DNA of 45,096 bases from Streptomyces rochei. GTDB taxonomy: Bacteria > Actinomycetota > Actinomycetes > Streptomycetales > Streptomycetaceae. The position numbers and the translations under genes were made by a program. Position 1 is the first letter of the stretch; the number at the start of each line of letters is the position of its first letter. Under the pieces are notes generated by a model. The model worked only from the letters and a program-made list of their open reading frames with translations. It was not told the DNA's origin and made no database searches. Positions 8,378-15,980 of this stretch are shown here, piece after piece. The stretch is from positions 1-45,096 of the forward strand of contig MUMD01000106.1 in assembly GCA_002155895.1 (NCBI GenBank), written 5' to 3'.

Positions 8378-10150
8378 ATGACCCACTCCCCCGAAACGCC
8401 TGAAGTACCCATACGCCCCCACCAGGTCACCGCCGCCGAGGTCGTCCCCGGCGACCTGCTGGCCCTGTCGCCCGAGGACGCGACCCGGCGGCGGTGGCAC
8501 GTGGTCCTGCACACGCGGCCCGCCTCCCCGGAGGTGATCACCTTCGTGCTGCGGCCCCCGCTCGGCGGGGTGGACCACGAGGAGGAGCTGCGGCGGGAGC
8601 AGCGGGTCACCGTCGCCGGGCGGCGACTCGACGTGGCCGCGGTGCCGCTGGTCAGCTCGCCTCCCCTCGACGGCGTGGAGTTCCGCGACGGGGACCGGGT
8701 GGTGTGCCTGCGCGCCGTCGACCCGCAGGCCGAGCCCGTGACCCACGTGCGCCGCTGGGGCGCCTGGCACCGGGACTCGGGCGAGGCACCGGAGGGCGGC
8801 GCCACCGACGCGGACGTCCGCCGGTGGGCCGCCGAGGCCGACCGGGCGGGCAACGTCGTACGGCACGAGCCGCGCCCCGTGCGGGAGGCCGAGCCGGCCG
8901 GGGTGCGGCGGGTCGTCGTCACCGGGCTCGGCGCCGTCTCCCCGCTGGGCGTCGGCACCGGCGAGTTGTGGCGGGGTCTCGTCGAAGGGCGGCACGGCAT
9001 ACGGGAGTTGACGGACGAGGAGTTCGACGGGCTGCCGGTGCGGATCGCCGGGACCGTGCCGGTGGACCCGGCCGGGCTGCTGCCCCGCCAGGCGGCCCGG
9101 CGGATGAACCGCGCCGCCCAGTTCGCGGTGCTGGCCGCGCGTGAGGCGTGGGCCGACGCGGGGTACGCGGACGGCGGCACCCGCGAGAGCGGGCTGGACC
9201 CGGAACGGGTCGGAGTGAGCCTCGGCGCCATCCTCGGGGACGCGTCGGTGCTCGTCGGCGGGGACCGGAAGCTGCGGGAGAAGGGGCCCCGCGGCGTCTC
9301 ACCGCTCACCACCCCCATGACGGTGCCCTCGCAGGCGGCCTCGCAGGTCTCGCTCGATCTGCACATCACCGGTGAGGCGCGCACCGTGACCAGCGCGTGC
9401 GCCTCCGGTACCGAGGCGATCGGGCAGGCCGTCGACCGCATCCGGTACGGCCGGGTGGACGTCGCCCTCGCGGGCGGCGCCGAGGCGGTCGTCACCCCCG
9501 CGATCATGGCGTCCTTCGCGGCGATGCGGGCCCTGGCCGAGGGTGACCCGGCCACCGGCTCGCCCTCGCGCCCGTTCGCCAAGGACCGTGACGGGTTCGT
9601 CAACGCGGAAGGGGCGGGGATACTCGTCCTGGAGTCCGAGGAGCACGCCCGGGCCCGCGGTGCCCGCGTCTACTGCGAGGCCGCCGGATGGGGCCTGTCG
9701 GCCGACGCCCATCACGTCGCGGCGCCCGATCCGTCCGGTGACGGCATCGCGCTCGCGCTGCGGCGGGCGGTGCGGGACGCCGGGGGCCGTGTCGAGGACG
9801 TCGTCCACGTCAACGCCCACGCGACCGCCACGGTCGACGGCGACCTCGCCGAGGCGCGCGCCCTGCGGGGCGTGCTGGGTCGCCGCGAGGTCCCGGTCAC
9901 CGCGCTCAAGGGTCACCTGGGCCACCTCCAGGGCGCGGCGGGCGGCGTCGAGGCAGTCGCCGCGGTGCTCACCCTGCACCACGGGACGGTGCCCCCCACG
10001 GTCGGCTGCGCCGACGTCGACGACGCCGTCGACCTGGACCTCGTGCGGGGCGCGCCCCGTGCGCTCCCGGCCGCGGGCGACCTGGTGCTGAGCAACTCCT
10101 TCGGGTTCGGCGGCCACAACGCCGTACTGGCCCTGCGCCGGCTGGGCTGA
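8378..10150 (+). CDS. Beta-ketoacyl-ACP synthase with an extra N-terminal domain
   Basis: A 590-aa protein. Residues 177-590 form a FabF/KS-type ketosynthase: RRVVVTGLGAVSPLG, nucleophile Cys341 in TSACASG, His481 in VNAHATATVDGD, His516 in KGHLGHLQGAAGG and the NSFGFGGHN C-terminal motif. The Cys-His-His triad is therefore complete, although the usual GTSTP...ND motif is altered to ATATV-DGD. Residues 15-130 (VVPGDLLALSPEDATRR and following strands) resemble no domain I know. They look like a small beta-rich module, and 135-175 is a linker. No ACP, ketoreductase or chain-length-factor gene adjoins it. It may condense an unusual acyl substrate. Confidence 0.82.
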   Translation: MTHSPETPEVPIRPHQVTAAEVVPGDLLALSPEDATRRRWHVVLHTRPASPEVITFVLRPPLGGVDHEEELRREQRVTVAGRRLDVAAVPLVSSPPLDGVEFRDGDRVVCLRAVDPQAEPVTHVRRWGAWHRDSGEAPEGGATDADVRRWAAEADRAGNVVRHEPRPVREAEPAGVRRVVVTGLGAVSPLGVGTGELWRGLVEGRHGIRELTDEEFDGLPVRIAGTVPVDPAGLLPRQAARRMNRAAQFAVLAAREAWADAGYADGGTRESGLDPERVGVSLGAILGDASVLVGGDRKLREKGPRGVSPLTTPMTVPSQAASQVSLDLHITGEARTVTSACASGTEAIGQAVDRIRYGRVDVALAGGAEAVVTPAIMASFAAMRALAEGDPATGSPSRPFAKDRDGFVNAEGAGILVLESEEHARARGARVYCEAAGWGLSADAHHVAAPDPSGDGIALALRRAVRDAGGRVEDVVHVNAHATATVDGDLAEARALRGVLGRREVPVTALKGHLGHLQGAAGGVEAVAAVLTLHHGTVPPTVGCADVDDAVDLDLVRGAPRALPAAGDLVLSNSFGFGGHNAVLALRRLG

Positions 10151-10167
10151 CCGACCCGACCCGGATG

Positions 10168-10194
10168 CCTGCGGCCGTCGTTCACGGCCGCAGG
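10168..10194. terminator. Bidirectional terminator hairpin
   Basis: CCTGCGGCCGT at 10168-10178, a 5-nt loop and the perfect complement at 10184-10194, in the 79-bp gap between the convergent ketosynthase and lysyl oxidase genes. There is no U-tract, as is usual for Streptomyces terminators. Confidence 0.7.
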
Positions 10195-10229
10195 TCACCG
10201 TGCGCCTCAGCGCTCCGCGCGGAGCCCGG

Positions 10230-11984
10230 TCAGTTGGCGTTCACCAGCTCGTGCGCCGGGACGGTCACCGTGCGCTTGCCCGGCTTGCCGCCGAGCACGA
10301 TCTTCCGCAGCGCGCTGTTGTTGTTCAGGTCGGTCTCCTTGAGCCGCTTTTCCGGATTGGCCAGCACCTGGATGTAGTACGTGCCGTTGGGGACACCGGT
10401 GATGTCGAAGGACTGGCCGGGCAGGTCCTGGGTGTACGTGTCGCCGGAGCCGACGTCCAGCACCTCGCGCACCGAGATCGCGTTCTCCTCGCCGCACGCG
10501 GTGGACAGATCGGTGTTGTACGGGTGCCAGTTGGCGTTCTTCACCGTGTAGTCGACGGCGTCGGTGTTGGCCAGGCAGAACGCCTCCTTGCCGCTGCGCA
10601 CGGCCTCCTTCTGGTCCGCCTTCAGCAGCCGGTAGCTGGCGAAGTCGGTGAAGTGCCAGTGCATGTGACCCGGGCGCGGGTCCCATTCCATGGTGCCCGT
10701 GGGCGTGTAGCCGACCTGCTTGCCCTTGGCGTCGTAGAAGTACTGGTAGGCGTCCATCTTGGCCTTGCCGGGCGAGCGGAAGCCGTCCACCACCAGCTGG
10801 GCCGGGCCCGCGTTCCACACGTTGGCGCTGAAGGCCAGGTAGTCCTTGCCGGGGACGTCCCGTTCGCCGTCGCTGATGACGATGCCGTACGCCGGCAGGG
10901 AGCGCAGGTCGGGCTTGGGGACGTCGGGCACGGAGGGCTTGCCGGCGGGGCGTTGCGGCTGCGGCCGCACCGCCGGCGCCTTGCGCGAGCCGTCGGTCTG
11001 CCCGCTGGTGTCCCCCACCCGCGTCGCGCGCGCGGCCTGGTCCTTCTTCAGCGCCCACGGCAGGGCCGGCGGCGCCGCCCTGAGCGGTCCGTGGCCCGCG
11101 TTGTAGGTGGGACCCGCACCGCTCGTCACCGGCGCGGCGGCCCGGGCGGGTGTCGGCGCGTGCCCCGGACCGTGGCCCGCGTGGGCGGTCTGCGGGGCGT
11201 GCGCGGCGCCGTGTCCGGCGTGTCCGCCGGCCGTCGCGGACCGGCCCGCCGCGCCGGCGGAGCCGGACTCGTCCTCGTAACTGCGTTCCTGCACCGTCAC
11301 CTTCACCGTGGCCGGCTTGTCGGCGATGCCGAACAGGTCGCGGTACTTCTTCGCGACCCCGACCTTAGCCGTGTACGTGCCCGCCGCCAGCTGGACCGGT
11401 GCCGAGTAGGAGCCGCCGTAGGTGTTGGCGGCCCAGCCCTTCTCCACGCCCCACACGGAGCCGAGGGTGAACGGGTTGGTGGGGCAGCTCTCCGGATACT
11501 TCGACGTGGCCGGCGCGTCGGGGCGGACCCGGCCGCTGGCGTTGTTCGGGCAGAAGTCCTCGGTGCGGTCGAGGACCTTCCTGCCGGCCTTGTCGGTGAG
11601 GGTGACCCGGACGAAGCCGGGCAGGCCGGAGAAGTCCTTCACCGTGCCGGCGGGCAGCTTCCTGGCCTTGGCCCGGCCGCCCTCGTACACGGTCTGGGTC
11701 ACGGTCACCGGGTCCTTGTAGGACTTGCGGGTCACCTTCAGCTCGAGCGGCGTCCCCTCGGCGGTGAGGTAGGTGCCGAGGTCGAGGTAGACGCCCGGGT
11801 CCTCCTTCCACGAGGTGAGTGTGAGCGAGCCGGTCGCGGCGATGAGGCTGAGTTCGGGCTTCGCCGCGGCGTCGGCCGGCTCCGAGGAGGCGGCCACGAG
11901 GCCGGCCGTCACGGCCAGGGCGGTGACGGCCGTGGCGCCGGCGAGCAACGGACGCCGCAGTCGGGTGGTGCGCGGTCTGGTCAT
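10230..11984 (-). CDS. Secreted lysyl oxidase-like copper amine oxidase
   Basis: A 584-aa exported protein: Sec signal peptide (positive n-region, hydrophobic core, cleavage near ADA-A at 39-41), an N-terminal beta domain (45-235), a His-rich low-complexity linker (250-300), and a C-terminal lysyl oxidase domain (about 360-584). The copper triad is visible as GHMHWH (His440, 442, 444). SGKEAFCLANT (Lys466) and GDTYTQDLPGQSFDITG (Tyr517) align by eye with the Lys and Tyr that form the lysine-tyrosylquinone cofactor in animal LOX. GGAGG lies about 10 nt before the ATG. It probably oxidises amines or lysyl side chains outside the cell. Confidence 0.87.
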   Translation of the reverse strand: MTRPRTTRLRRPLLAGATAVTALAVTAGLVAASSEPADAAAKPELSLIAATGSLTLTSWKEDPGVYLDLGTYLTAEGTPLELKVTRKSYKDPVTVTQTVYEGGRAKARKLPAGTVKDFSGLPGFVRVTLTDKAGRKVLDRTEDFCPNNASGRVRPDAPATSKYPESCPTNPFTLGSVWGVEKGWAANTYGGSYSAPVQLAAGTYTAKVGVAKKYRDLFGIADKPATVKVTVQERSYEDESGSAGAAGRSATAGGHAGHGAAHAPQTAHAGHGPGHAPTPARAAAPVTSGAGPTYNAGHGPLRAAPPALPWALKKDQAARATRVGDTSGQTDGSRKAPAVRPQPQRPAGKPSVPDVPKPDLRSLPAYGIVISDGERDVPGKDYLAFSANVWNAGPAQLVVDGFRSPGKAKMDAYQYFYDAKGKQVGYTPTGTMEWDPRPGHMHWHFTDFASYRLLKADQKEAVRSGKEAFCLANTDAVDYTVKNANWHPYNTDLSTACGEENAISVREVLDVGSGDTYTQDLPGQSFDITGVPNGTYYIQVLANPEKRLKETDLNNNSALRKIVLGGKPGKRTVTVPAHELVNAN

Positions 11985-12097
11985 CGTTCCCTCGTCCTCC
12001 GGGCCGACACGGTGGAGGGCCCTTGCTGTGGTCGCGCTGTGAGAGGAACGCGCCGCAGGCTCGGTTGTCCGAGGGAGGGAAAGCGGTGAGATGTTGG

Positions 12098-12127
12098 CCG
12101 ATTGTCCTCCTTTACGGAGGAAATCGG
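12098..12127 (-). terminator. Hairpin between the 49-aa ORF and the lysyl oxidase gene
   Basis: CCGATT + TCCTCC pair with GGAGGA + AATCGG (12098-12110 with 12116-12127). One bulged G interrupts a 12-bp stem, and the loop is TTTAC. It starts 19 bp after the small gene's stop and lies 114 bp before the lysyl oxidase start. It could terminate the small gene or act as an attenuator for a joint transcript. Confidence 0.55.
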
Positions 12128-12331
<204 letters not shown>

Positions 12332-12443
12332 TCAGGGTGCACGGGGAGGATGGGCCACCTCTGCGGCTGCCGTGAGGTGCGCGGATTTACTTTGATCTTG
12401 TTACTTGGAGTACCGCAAACCGAGGCCGCCATCGTGCCCGCGC

Positions 12444-12474
12444 GGACCGTCCGGCGGTGCCCCGCGGACGGTCC
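12444..12474. promoter_or_regulatory. 10-bp perfect inverted repeat in the divergent region
   Basis: GGACCGTCCG (12444-12453) and CGGACGGTCC (12465-12474), separated by 11 bp, between the divergent small ORF and phytase genes. A second IR (GGTGGCCG/CGGCCACC, 12538-12563) lies in the phytase leader. A single GTTCACC-type half-site at 12505 hints at PhoP control, but only weakly. Confidence 0.4.
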
Positions 12475-12615
12475 GATCGTGCAGCGGAGGCGGAGGGCGG
12501 CGCCGTTCACCTCGTGATCGTCCGTCCGTCGCCGGCCGGTGGCCGCCCCGACGCCCGGCCACCGCCTGGCTTCGTGAACATGTCACGCATCGCTTCCCAA
12601 CGAAGGAGATCGTTC

Positions 12616-13926
12616 GTGCACGCGTTCACGAAACGCCGTTCCGGGGCCGTCGCGGTGGCGGCGTCCCTGGTGCTCACCGCCGTCGTCACCGCCGTGGCCC
12701 CGACGGGCGCGACGGCCCGGGCGGCGCTGCCCGAGGTCGCCCCGCGCGCCGAGACCGACGCGCTGTTCGACGACGACGAGGGCGGGAACGCCAACGCCGA
12801 CGACCCGGCGATCTGGCGCAATGCCGCCGACCCGGACGCCAGCCTCGTCATCGCCACGGCCAAGGAGGGCGGCCTGCGCGTCTACGACCTCGACGCCCGC
12901 GAGGTGCAGTCCGTGCCCGCCCCGCAGGCACCCGGGCCGGACCACGCGCCGGGGCGCTTCAACAACGTCGACCTGGTGCACGGCATGCGGCTGGGCTCCG
13001 GTACCTCGGACCTGGCCGTGGTCAGCGACCGGGGCAGCGACAAGCTGCGCGTCTACCGGATCGACGGCGGCCGGCCCGGCGCCCCGCTCACCGATGTCAC
13101 GGACGCGTCGGCGCCGTGGATCTTCTCCGGCTCCCAGGAGGAGGTCGACGGGGAGAGCACCGCGTACGGACTGGCCACCTACACCGACGCGGCGACCGGC
13201 AAGTCCTACGCCCTGGTCAGCCAGAACGCGACCACCCGCGTCGCGCTGCTGGAGCTGACCGCCACGAGCGGCGGCTCGGTCTCCTACCGGAAGGTCCGCA
13301 CCCTGGACCTGCCGGCCTCCTTCACCCTGCCCGACGGCACCCGGTGGTCCCCCTGCGGCGAGCCCGGCGAGGGACCGCAGGTCGAGGGCATGGTCGTCGA
13401 CCCGGAGACCGGCACGCTCTTCGCCGGGCAGGAGGACGTCGGTATCTGGCGGCTGCCCGCCGACCTGCGGGGCAGGCCCGTCCTCCAGGACAAGGTCCGC
13501 GAGTACGGTTTCCCCGCCGTCTACGACGAGCCGTCCGACGAGTGCGTCGCGGGCGACGACCCCGGTTTCGGCGGCGAGCGCGTCTCCGCCGACGTCGAGG
13601 GCCTGACCCTGCTGAAGCAGGACGACGGGGACGGCTACCTGCTCGCCTCCAGCCAGGGCGACGACACCTTCGTGGCCTACGACCGCGAACGGTCCGACGG
13701 CTACGAGTACGAGGGCGGCTTCCGGGTGAGCGCCGCGTCCGCCTCGCTGGACGGCTCCGAGGAGTGCGACGGCGCGGACGTGCTCGCCGAGCCGCTGGGC
13801 GACCGGTACCCGAACGGCCTGCTCGTCGTCCAGGACGGCCACATGGCTCCGCAGGACGGCGACCGGGAGGCCACGGGCTTCAAGTTCGTCGACCTCGCCG
13901 ACGTCCTGGAGGCGCTCGACGACTGA
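12616..13926 (+). CDS. Secreted beta-propeller phytase (3-phytase family)
   Basis: A 436-aa exported enzyme of the beta-propeller phytase family, which releases phosphate from phytate using calcium-lined acidic sites. The GTG at 12616 is chosen because AAGGAG lies 7 nt upstream; the signal peptide (KRRSGAVAVAASLVLTAVVT...ATA) follows directly. Motifs seen: DDPAIWRNAADPDASLVIATAK, GRFNNVDLVHGM, DLAVVSDRGSDKLRVY, EGMVVDPETGTLFAGQEDVGIW and the C-terminal YPNGLLVVQDGHM. Acidic residues typical of the propeller's calcium sites are abundant. It is the sort of gene that PhoP controls in streptomycetes, but I see no convincing PHO box. Confidence 0.9.
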   Translation: MHAFTKRRSGAVAVAASLVLTAVVTAVAPTGATARAALPEVAPRAETDALFDDDEGGNANADDPAIWRNAADPDASLVIATAKEGGLRVYDLDAREVQSVPAPQAPGPDHAPGRFNNVDLVHGMRLGSGTSDLAVVSDRGSDKLRVYRIDGGRPGAPLTDVTDASAPWIFSGSQEEVDGESTAYGLATYTDAATGKSYALVSQNATTRVALLELTATSGGSVSYRKVRTLDLPASFTLPDGTRWSPCGEPGEGPQVEGMVVDPETGTLFAGQEDVGIWRLPADLRGRPVLQDKVREYGFPAVYDEPSDECVAGDDPGFGGERVSADVEGLTLLKQDDGDGYLLASSQGDDTFVAYDRERSDGYEYEGGFRVSAASASLDGSEECDGADVLAEPLGDRYPNGLLVVQDGHMAPQDGDREATGFKFVDLADVLEALDD

Positions 13927-13984
13927 CGGGTGCGCGGCGGCCCGACGGCCGGGCCGCCGCGTCCTGCTCGGGCCGCCCGTTACG

Positions 13985-13996
13985 TACCCTTGCCGC
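13985..13996 (+). promoter_or_regulatory. -10 box giving a leaderless sirtuin transcript
   Basis: TACCCT at 13985-13990 ends 6 nt before the ATG at 13997 and no ribosome site is present. Transcription would therefore begin at the start codon. The remaining 70-bp gap after the phytase gene holds nothing else recognisable. Confidence 0.55.
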
Positions 13997-14941
13997 ATGC
14001 GCATGCGCCCCACCCTGAGCTGGACCCCCGCCGGCGACCTGCCGCCGGGCACCACGGACCTGCGGCCGGTCGCCGACGCCCTGAAGGCCGGCGGGGTGCT
14101 CGTGCTCAGCGGCGCCGGCATCTCGACGGAGTCGGGCATCCCCGACTACCGGGGCGAGGGCGGCAGCCTGAGCCGGCACACGCCGATGACCTACCAGGAC
14201 TTCACCGCCGACGCCCGGGCCCGGCGCCGGTACTGGGCGCGCAGCCACCTCGGCTGGCGCACCTTCGGCCGGGCCCGCCCCAACGCCGGGCACCGCGCGG
14301 TCGCCGCCTTCGGACGGCGGGGCCTGCTCTCGGGTGTGATCACCCAGAACGTCGACGGTCTGCACCAGGCCGCCGGCAGCGACGGCGTGGTGGAACTCCA
14401 CGGGAGCCTGGACCGGGTCGTCTGCCTCTCCTGCGGGGCGTTCAGCCCGCGCCGTGAGCTGGCCCGGCGGCTGGAGGAGGCCAATCCGGACTTCGCGCCG
14501 GTGGCGGCGGGAATCAACCCGGACGGTGACGCCGACCTCACCGACGAGCAGGTCGGGGACTTCCGGGTGGTGCCCTGCGCGGTCTGCGGCGGCGTCCTCA
14601 AACCGGACGTGGTCTTCTTCGGCGAGAACGTGCCGCCGCCCCGGGTCGAACAGTGCCGCGCGCTGGTGCGGGAGGCTGCCTCGCTGCTGGTCCTGGGGTC
14701 GTCGCTGACCGTGATGTCCGGGTTGCGTTTCGTCCGTCAGGCGGCGGAGGCCGGGAAGCCGGTGCTGATCGTCAACCGCGACCCGACCCGGGGCGACCGG
14801 CACGCGCTGACCCGGGTCGCCGTCCCGCTGGGGACGGCCCTGACCACCGTGGCCGCCCGGCTGGGCGTCCCCGTCCCCGTCCCCGTCCCCGTCGACGACT
14901 CCGGCCCGGACAGTCGACCGGTCGTGCCGCCCACGCCGTAG
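13997..14941 (+). CDS. SIR2-family NAD-dependent deacylase (sirtuin)
   Basis: A 314-aa sirtuin. It carries the NAD-binding GAGISTESGIPDYRGEGG, the TQNVDGLH motif, catalytic His in VVELHGSL, and a structural zinc site CLSC...CAVCGG. These are followed by LKPDVVFFGENVP and GSSLTVMSG. The GIPDYRG/TPMTYQDF sequence places it with class II (SIRT4-like) members. It removes acyl groups from protein lysines in the cytoplasm and could also act as an ADP-ribosyltransferase, as some class II members do. The C-terminus carries a short PVPVPVPV stretch encoded by a 6-bp CCCCGT repeat (about 14868-14893), a likely slippage site. A second in-frame ATG lies two codons downstream. Confidence 0.9.
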   Translation: MRMRPTLSWTPAGDLPPGTTDLRPVADALKAGGVLVLSGAGISTESGIPDYRGEGGSLSRHTPMTYQDFTADARARRRYWARSHLGWRTFGRARPNAGHRAVAAFGRRGLLSGVITQNVDGLHQAAGSDGVVELHGSLDRVVCLSCGAFSPRRELARRLEEANPDFAPVAAGINPDGDADLTDEQVGDFRVVPCAVCGGVLKPDVVFFGENVPPPRVEQCRALVREAASLLVLGSSLTVMSGLRFVRQAAEAGKPVLIVNRDPTRGDRHALTRVAVPLGTALTTVAARLGVPVPVPVPVDDSGPDSRPVVPPTP

Positions 14942-15000
14942 CCCCGGCTCCCGGCCGCGGGGCGCGCACGGCGCTCTCGGCGGGTCGGGACGCCGTCCGG

Positions 15001-15861
15001 TCAGGCGCCGCGGGCCGGGACCACGTCCGTGTGCAGCAGGTGGTGGTCCGAGTACACGGTGGGATGCACATGCTGTCCGACGGAGCCGAGGCCCCGCAGG
15101 AAGACGTAGTCGAACCTGCTGCTCCAGTCGGTGGTCGGCTCGCAGGCCGCGGTGGGAGAGGGACGGCACTCGGGGTCCGAGCCGGGCGCCAGCGCCCACA
15201 GGGGCGCCAGTTCGGCGGCGTCCGGTACGGCGTTGAAGTCGCCGAGGACGATCGCGCGGTCGTGCCGGGCGACGGCCGCGGCGAGTTCCTCGGTCTGCCG
15301 GGCCCGGACCGGCTGCTGACGCCGGTGGGCGAGGTGGGTGTTGAAGACCCGTACCGTGTGGCCGCCCACCACGGTGGTGACCGCGAGATACCCGCGGTCC
15401 TCCGAACCGCCGTCGGGGTACTCCACGCTGACGCGGTCGGTCATCGGTGACGCGGACAGGATCGCCTGCCCGAAGGCCCCCGGGTTCCACGGGGTGCCCC
15501 CGCAACGGCTCCGCTTGCGCAGGACCGTCCCGTACTCGACGTGGTAGACGAGTCCGTACAGGCCCGCCAGGTAGGCCCGGATCTGCTCGACGTCGCGCAC
15601 GCACGCTTCCTGCAGGCCGATGACCTGCGGCGCGTAGGTGGCGATGTCCGCCGCCCGGTCGACGTTGCCCACGTCGCAGGGGTTGCAGATGTTCCACGTC
15701 ATGACCCGGTTGGGTACGACGCCCTCGGCGGCGCCGTCCGGCAGCGGTCGGGCGACCAGGGACCCCACGGGCGCGCTGGGGCCCAGCAGGACGAGAACGG
15801 CCACGGTCATCGCGCCCGCGAGCACCCGCGTGCCGTTCGCGAACACCGCCGCCCCCTTCAC
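15001..15861 (-). CDS. Secreted endonuclease/exonuclease/phosphatase-family protein
   Basis: A 286-aa DNase I-fold phosphodiesterase with a cleavable signal peptide or N-terminal anchor. Motifs in order: VMTWNIC (metal Asn), VIGLQEA (metal Glu), VFNTHLAHR (catalytic His), VLGDFNAVPD (DxN) and YSDHHLLHTDV (terminal SDHH), so the active site is complete. GTG starts at 15861 and 15846 are both possible. The shorter one has GGGGG 5 nt upstream and begins at VFANGTR, and would still keep the signal peptide. Substrate could be DNA, a phospholipid or a phosphoinositide. It lies downstream of the unknown secreted protein with a hairpin between them. Confidence 0.85.
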   Translation of the reverse strand: MKGAAVFANGTRVLAGAMTVAVLVLLGPSAPVGSLVARPLPDGAAEGVVPNRVMTWNICNPCDVGNVDRAADIATYAPQVIGLQEACVRDVEQIRAYLAGLYGLVYHVEYGTVLRKRSRCGGTPWNPGAFGQAILSASPMTDRVSVEYPDGGSEDRGYLAVTTVVGGHTVRVFNTHLAHRRQQPVRARQTEELAAAVARHDRAIVLGDFNAVPDAAELAPLWALAPGSDPECRPSPTAACEPTTDWSSRFDYVFLRGLGSVGQHVHPTVYSDHHLLHTDVVPARGA

Positions 15862-15917
15862 CGTGGCACCACCCGTGCATCCGCCGTCTGCACGCACGAG
15901 CCTACGGGACCGGGGCG

Positions 15918-15938
15918 GCGCCCTCCCGGTGAGGGCGC
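15918..15938 (-). terminator. Hairpin between two secreted-protein genes
   Basis: GCGCCCTC-CCGGT-GAGGGCGC, a perfect 8-bp stem 43 bp beyond the stop of the 15981-17573 gene. It probably terminates or attenuates that transcript before the phosphodiesterase gene. Confidence 0.55.
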
Positions 15939-15980
15939 GGAACGCACATCTGCCGCCCCGCGCCCACCGGTTCGCCGGCG

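Noticed and set aside
8378..10150. Polyketide or fatty-acid biosynthetic cluster around the ketosynthase
   Set aside because: There is no ACP, KR, CLF, AT or cyclase gene on either side; the neighbours are unrelated and a terminator follows.
12505..12526. PHO box upstream of the phytase gene
   Set aside because: Only one 11-nt unit (GTTCACCTCGT) is convincing; the next unit matches poorly, so I kept it as a weak hint only.
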